DNA from: an uncultured Bacilli bacterium
GTDB taxonomy: Bacteria > Bacillota_I > Bacilli_A > RF39 > UBA660
Assembly: GCA_947584955.1 (NCBI GenBank)
Contig: CANPWS010000053.1
Location: 1 to 8,143, forward strand
DNA: 8,143 nt
Direction: 5' to 3'
The notes under the pieces: model-generated
Seen by the model: only the letters and a program-made list of their open reading frames with translations
What the model was told of the DNA's origin: nothing
The model's database searches: none
Made by a program: the position numbers and the translations under genes
Part shown: positions 5,548 to 8,143 of the stretch, one piece after another
How positions within the stretch are numbered: the stretch's first letter is position 1
Layout: each line of letters begins with the position of its first letter

Positions 5548-7308
5548 ATGCTAGGAACTATATCAAAAATTGAAAATAATATAATATATTTAAAACCATC
5601 TATTAATATATATCAATTTGGTAACATTATTAATAAGCATGTAATATTTGAGGATAATAGTAAAATTGTTGGAGAAATAATAGATATAAATGAACAATAT
5701 ATAAAAATCACAGTTGTTGGGGAAATAATTGATCAAGATTTTATATATGGTGATTTAAACAATCCATCATTCAATTGTAAATGCAGATTAATTACTAAAG
5801 AAGAATTAGATATTATTTTTGCTATTACAAATGATTATTATCTTACTTTGGGAAAATCTGCTTTATATAAAAACTATGATATAAATTTAAGTATTAACCC
5901 ATTTTTCTCAAATCATTTTGCTATTTTAGGTAATAGTGGTTCAGGAAAAAGCTATTCATTAACAAAAATAATACAAAGTATTTTTGCAGATGAAAAAAAA
6001 GTTCCATTTAAAAGTAATATTTTTTTGTTTGATGCATATGGAGAATACCAACAAGCATTTAATGATATTGGAAAGTATAATTATAATTTAAATTATAAAT
6101 TATATACAACAGATATGAATGATACAAATAATCAATTAATAAATATACCATTTTTCTTGTTAAAGCAAGATGATATTGCACTTTTATTAAATGTAGAAGA
6201 TATAAGACAAATACAAATAATTGAAAAAGCTTTAAAACTAGTTATATATTTTACAGAAAACACTAATAGTACAGATATACTTGAACAAAAAAATGATATA
6301 ATTGCAAGATGCTTATTAGATATTATATTTGGAGGTAAAAACACTTCAGAAATCAGAAATAAATTAGTATCAATTATAACAAAATTTAATACACCAGAAA
6401 TTAATTTAGATATTAACTTAACAAAAGGTGGTTGGACAAGAAGTATAAGACAATGTTTGTATATTGAGGATGGCAATAAATTTGCAGATATAGAATTAGT
6501 AATTAACTATTTTGAAACATTTATAAAAAATGATTTTGAACTTAAATTTCCAGATAGTAGCTTTCAATATAGCATATTAGATTACTATAACGCTTTAGAA
6601 TTTGCACTAATTAGCGAGGGAGTTTTTAATAGTGATAAAGTATTTGATTATGCTAATATTTTAAAGGTTCGTTTAAATTCTTTAATTAACAGTGAATACG
6701 CAAAATTTTTTGAAGTAAATGGTTATATTTCTGAACCACTATATATTAAATCTCTATTAACAACTAACGATAATAGAAAAGCTCAAATTATTAATTTTAA
6801 TATTAATCACTTAGATGATAGATTTGCTAAAACTATAGTTAAAATATATTCTAGGATTCTATTTGATTATATTACAAATCTAGAAAGCAGGGCTTCTATG
6901 GCATTTCATATTTTACTTGAAGAAGCTCATAGATATGTTCAAAACGATAAAGATACTGAAATTTTAGGATATAATATATTTGATAGAATTACTAAAGAAG
7001 GAAGAAAATTTGGAATTTTATTAGGATTAATTTCCCAAAGACCATCAGAAATTTCTGAAACAGCAATATCACAATGTAGTAACTTTTTAATATTTAAAAT
7101 GTTCCATCCAAAAGATTTAGAATTTATTAAAAGTATTGTACCTAATATTGATGAATCAATGTTAAATAAAATCAAAGCACTTTATCCAGGATGTTGTATG
7201 ATCATTGGTAATGCTTTTAAACTACCAAATATTGTAAATATAGATAAACCTAACCCTGGACCACAAAGTAATAATTGTGATATTGTAAATACCTGGTATA
7301 TAAAATGA
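5548..7308 (+). CDS. HerA-like ATPase / DNA translocase (DUF87), orphan
   Basis: This is a hexameric-type P-loop ATPase of the HerA/FtsK superfamily, which pumps DNA, usually for a partner nuclease or effector. The 586-residue protein begins with a beta-rich segment (about 1-105) that fits the HAS-barrel of HerA. Walker A is GNSGSGKS (128-135). The family motif DAYGEY (162-167) follows. After a long helical insert come a Walker B of the bacterial type, FHILLEEAHRY (453-463, catalytic E459), a probable arginine-finger segment RITKEGRKFGI (480-490, R486), and the sensor-like SQRPSEIS (496-503). All core motifs look intact. The start ATG 5548 has AAGGAG 8 nt upstream. It stands alone: gpsB is divergent and the next gene is convergent, so NurA, SIR2 or DUF4297 partners are not beside it. 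A housekeeping role in DNA repair or a defence role are both possible; I cannot decide. It ends with TGA TAA inside a bidirectional terminator. Confidence 0.9.
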   Translation: MLGTISKIENNIIYLKPSINIYQFGNIINKHVIFEDNSKIVGEIIDINEQYIKITVVGEIIDQDFIYGDLNNPSFNCKCRLITKEELDIIFAITNDYYLTLGKSALYKNYDINLSINPFFSNHFAILGNSGSGKSYSLTKIIQSIFADEKKVPFKSNIFLFDAYGEYQQAFNDIGKYNYNLNYKLYTTDMNDTNNQLINIPFFLLKQDDIALLLNVEDIRQIQIIEKALKLVIYFTENTNSTDILEQKNDIIARCLLDIIFGGKNTSEIRNKLVSIITKFNTPEINLDINLTKGGWTRSIRQCLYIEDGNKFADIELVINYFETFIKNDFELKFPDSSFQYSILDYYNALEFALISEGVFNSDKVFDYANILKVRLNSLINSEYAKFFEVNGYISEPLYIKSLLTTNDNRKAQIINFNINHLDDRFAKTIVKIYSRILFDYITNLESRASMAFHILLEEAHRYVQNDKDTEILGYNIFDRITKEGRKFGILLGLISQRPSEISETAISQCSNFLIFKMFHPKDLEFIKSIVPNIDESMLNKIKALYPGCCMIIGNAFKLPNIVNIDKPNPGPQSNNCDIVNTWYIK

Positions 7309-7341
7309 TAATGAAAGATTAACTATCATTATCATTTTTTT
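7302..7341. terminator. Bidirectional terminator overlapping both convergent stop codons
   Basis: AAAATGATAATGA (7302-7314) and TCATTATCATTTT (7326-7338) are perfect 13-bp arms around an 11-nt loop. On the plus strand seven T residues (7335-7341) end the herA transcript. On the minus strand four T residues close the transcript of the small membrane protein. The herA TGA (7306-7308) lies in one arm, the last codons of the opposing gene in the other, and its stop in the loop. Confidence 0.88.
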
Positions 7342-7654
7342 CATATTTATCAGAAAGCTTAAATGGTGTATAATTTATAATATTTTGCTTTTTTAAAAGT
7401 TCATAAATATTTGAAGCTCCTACAAATGAAAAAATAGATACCCAAATACTATAGAAAAATGATATTTTATAAAATGACATTGAAAACGGTATTCCAATAA
7501 CAAAACTTAATATTAAATTGGTAATAAAGATATGATTTTTGTTATTAATAAAAGGTAATAATTTAATTTTTTGAATAATAGCCATATTAATTATACTAAC
7601 AACCATTGATATCAAAAGACAATTTATAAATTCATTAGTAACTAATATATCCAT
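7319..7654 (-). CDS. Small three-helix membrane protein, possibly holin-like
   Basis: I do not recognise this protein with certainty. The 111-residue product has three probable membrane helices (about 8-28, 41-60 and 64-85), a Lys-containing loop after the first, and a hydrophilic, charged C-terminal tail (about 88-111, ending NDNDS). Size, helix count and the third-helix stretch SIWVSIFSFVGASNIYELLK (69-88) recall small holin-like proteins of Bacillota prophages, but that is an impression and no other phage gene is present. The start ATG 7654 has only a weak purine-rich site (AGAAAGAG) upstream, and no clear promoter is visible. The last five codons form one arm of the terminator shared with herA. 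Codon-like composition, an uninterrupted frame and a sensible topology support a real gene. It converges on herA, so the two are not one operon. Confidence 0.65.
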   Translation of the reverse strand: MDILVTNEFINCLLISMVVSIINMAIIQKIKLLPFINNKNHIFITNLILSFVIGIPFSMSFYKISFFYSIWVSIFSFVGASNIYELLKKQNIINYTPFKLSDKYEKNDNDS

Positions 7655-7713
7655 AATTTCTCTTTCTAAAAAAGCAAAATAGCAAATTAAAATTCATGTT
7701 AATCACGTATAAT

Positions 7714-7757
7714 CTAATTATATGATATTTTCACATATAATTAGAAACTCCTTTCTT
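7714..7757 (-). other. Orphan Shine-Dalgarno sequence next to a perfect hairpin
   Basis: On the minus strand AAGAAAGGAG (7748-7757) is a strong ribosome binding site, directly followed by CTAATTATATG (7734-7744), which pairs perfectly with CATATAATTAG (7714-7724) around a 9-nt loop. The possible starts give only ATG-TGA, or GTG plus five codons and TAG. It may be a leader with translational control of the membrane protein starting at 7654, or the remains of a lost gene. Confidence 0.5.
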
Positions 7758-7797
7758 TAATAATTTTAAGAAAATTTAATTATATTTCTAAAAAATG

Positions 7798-7834
7798 TAA
7801 TAATTAAAATATAAAATACAGATTTTAATTATTA
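7798..7834. repeat. Inverted repeat with 13-bp arms
   Basis: TAATAATTAAAAT (7798-7810) and ATTTTAATTATTA (7822-7834) are exact reverse complements around an 11-nt loop. On the minus strand the hairpin is followed after two bases by six T residues, so it could be a weak terminator in that direction, although no gene is evident just upstream on that strand apart from the already terminated tRNA. Confidence 0.5.
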
Positions 7835-7835
7835 A

Positions 7836-7959
7836 AGTAACTATTCTAATTTACACTTTTATGTCTTACAAAATTATATATTAAGAAAGTTTTTTCGTAC
7901 TTTACGAACAACATTTTATTAAATGATAAATTTATTAAAATCTTTAAATAATAGTTACT
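7836..7959. repeat. Wide inverted repeat with a palindrome near its centre
   Basis: AGTAACTATT (7836-7845) and AATAGTTACT (7950-7959) are reverse complements about 100 nt apart. The adjoining TAAAGTAA (7833-7840) is matched by TTACTTTA (7961-7968), so pairing can continue with a 2- to 6-nt bulge. Close to the centre lies a 15-bp palindrome TTCGTA-CTT-TACGAA (7894-7908), the only G-C rich spot around. No protein gene is seen. It could be a structured RNA or an operator. Confidence 0.45.
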
Positions 7960-8026
7960 CTTACTTTATTATATTTTATATACTTAAATATTTAAAATTA
8001 ATTAGCACAGAAATTATTATAATTTC

Positions 8027-8056
8027 AAAAAAACAGGACAATCAAATGTCCTGTTT
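8027..8056 (-). terminator. Intrinsic terminator after tRNA-Asn
   Basis: On the minus strand AAACAGGACA (8047-8056) pairs perfectly with TGTCCTGTTT (8031-8040) around a 6-nt loop and is followed by T residues (8027-8033, partly in the stem). It lies about 10 nt after the CCA end of the tRNA and marks the end of a tRNA transcript that enters from beyond the right edge. Confidence 0.93.
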
Positions 8057-8066
8057 AATACATTTA

Positions 8067-8142
8067 TGGCGCCTAATGTAGGACTCGAACCTACGACCTA
8101 TCGGTTAACAGCCGAGTGCTCTACCGACTGAGCTAATTAGGC
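8067..8142 (-). tRNA. tRNA-Asn (anticodon GTT)
   Basis: The 76-base gene folds as a complete cloverleaf. The acceptor arms GCCTAAT and ATTAGGC pair fully and are followed by discriminator G and an encoded CCA. The D arm is GCTC-AGTCGGTA-GAGC. The anticodon loop CTGTTAA gives anticodon GTT, read between CTCGG and CCGAT with one mismatch at the stem base. The T arm is GTAGG-TTCGAGT-CCTAC. It reads Asn codons AAC and AAT, heavily used in this A-T rich genome. A strong terminator follows, so it is the last gene of its transcript. Confidence 0.97.
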
Positions 8143-8143
8143 A

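Larger units (their letters stand above)
7655..8026. other. Non-coding stretch between the membrane protein and tRNA-Asn
   Basis: About 370 bases contain no credible protein gene on either strand; the longest frames are under about 55 codons, lack ribosome binding sites and run into other elements. The base composition is extremely A-T rich. Apart from the hairpins and palindrome listed separately I see no promoter of good quality, no transposase remnant and no copy of the tRNA-Asn 3' end that would mark an integration site. Confidence 0.6.

Noticed and set aside
6132..6476. Minus-strand open frame inside the herA-like gene
   Set aside because: Antisense shadow of a complete, motif-bearing ATPase; no promoter or ribosome binding site.
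6939..7175. Minus-strand open frame inside the herA-like gene
   Set aside because: Antisense to the arginine-finger and sensor region of the ATPase; composition is that of a reversed coding strand.
7306..7311. Possibility that TGA encodes Trp (mycoplasma code)
   Set aside because: gpsB ends at TGA exactly where family homology ends, Trp residues use TGG, and herA has TGA immediately followed by TAA; the standard code explains all frames.
7635..7697. Minus-strand frame of 20 codons from ATG 7697, just upstream of the membrane protein
   Set aside because: It has no ribosome binding site and overlaps the start of the larger gene; too little evidence for a leader peptide.
7923..8085. Plus-strand frame of about 52 codons from ATG 7923
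   Set aside because: It runs through the tRNA terminator into the tRNA gene, lacks a ribosome binding site and has low-complexity Ile/Leu/Ser content.
7655..8142. Integrated element at tRNA-Asn with att repeats
   Set aside because: No second copy of the tRNA 3' end, no integrase and no transposase are visible in the window, so an attachment site cannot be supported.
1..8143. CRISPR array or insertion sequence
   Set aside because: No regularly spaced repeats with unique spacers and no transposase-like frame or terminal inverted repeats with target duplications are present.

Overview
This AT-rich window (roughly a quarter G+C by eye) looks like a chromosomal segment of a low-GC Bacillota, probably an uncultured or genome-reduced member of the Bacilli/Mollicutes-related lineages. 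The evidence is a type B RNase P RNA, GpsB, RNase Y, a RodZ/YmfM-like protein and a Gram-positive LexA (SOS) box in front of recA. TGA acts as a stop (it ends gpsB, and herA ends TGA TAA) and Trp is encoded by TGG, so the standard bacterial code fits. The intact SOS box argues against a classical mycoplasma.

Region 1-5255 is almost entirely minus-strand housekeeping. Read in the direction of transcription (high to low coordinates) the order is gpsB, rnpB, rodZ-like, pgsA, a Cys-rich protein of unknown function, recA and rny (3' end cut by the window edge). It resembles the Bacillus subtilis ymfM-pgsA-cinA-recA-rny block with gpsB-rnpB in front, but cinA is absent and an unrelated small Cys-rich gene sits in its place. 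The layout is compact. The gpsB stop lies inside the P1 helix of RNase P RNA, rodZ starts about 20 nt after the RNA, and the last two rodZ codons form the ribosome binding site of pgsA. Sigma-A type promoters with 17-nt spacers are visible before gpsB, the Cys-rich gene, recA and rny. Intrinsic terminators follow pgsA and the Cys-rich gene.

Region 5256-5547 is a divergent intergenic spacer with a gpsB promoter on the minus strand, a herA promoter on the plus strand and several AT-rich repeats. Region 5548-7308 encodes a complete HerA/FtsK-superfamily ATPase with an N-terminal barrel-like domain. It has no NurA, SIR2 or DUF4297 partner beside it, so it is an orphan. It converges on a small three-helix membrane protein (7319-7654, minus) and the two share a bidirectional terminator that overlaps both stop codons.

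Region 7655-8066 is about 400 bp without a credible protein gene. It holds an orphan Shine-Dalgarno sequence beside a perfect hairpin, a 13-bp-arm inverted repeat, and a wide inverted repeat with a 15-bp palindrome near its centre. It ends at a complete tRNA-Asn(GTT) gene on the minus strand with a strong terminator.

The housekeeping genes cover RNA decay (RNase Y), tRNA maturation (RNase P), recombination and SOS response (RecA), anionic phospholipid synthesis (PgsA), and cell shape and division (RodZ-like, GpsB). The less explained parts are the orphan HerA, the Cys-rich protein at the cinA position and the structured non-coding stretch next to tRNA-Asn.
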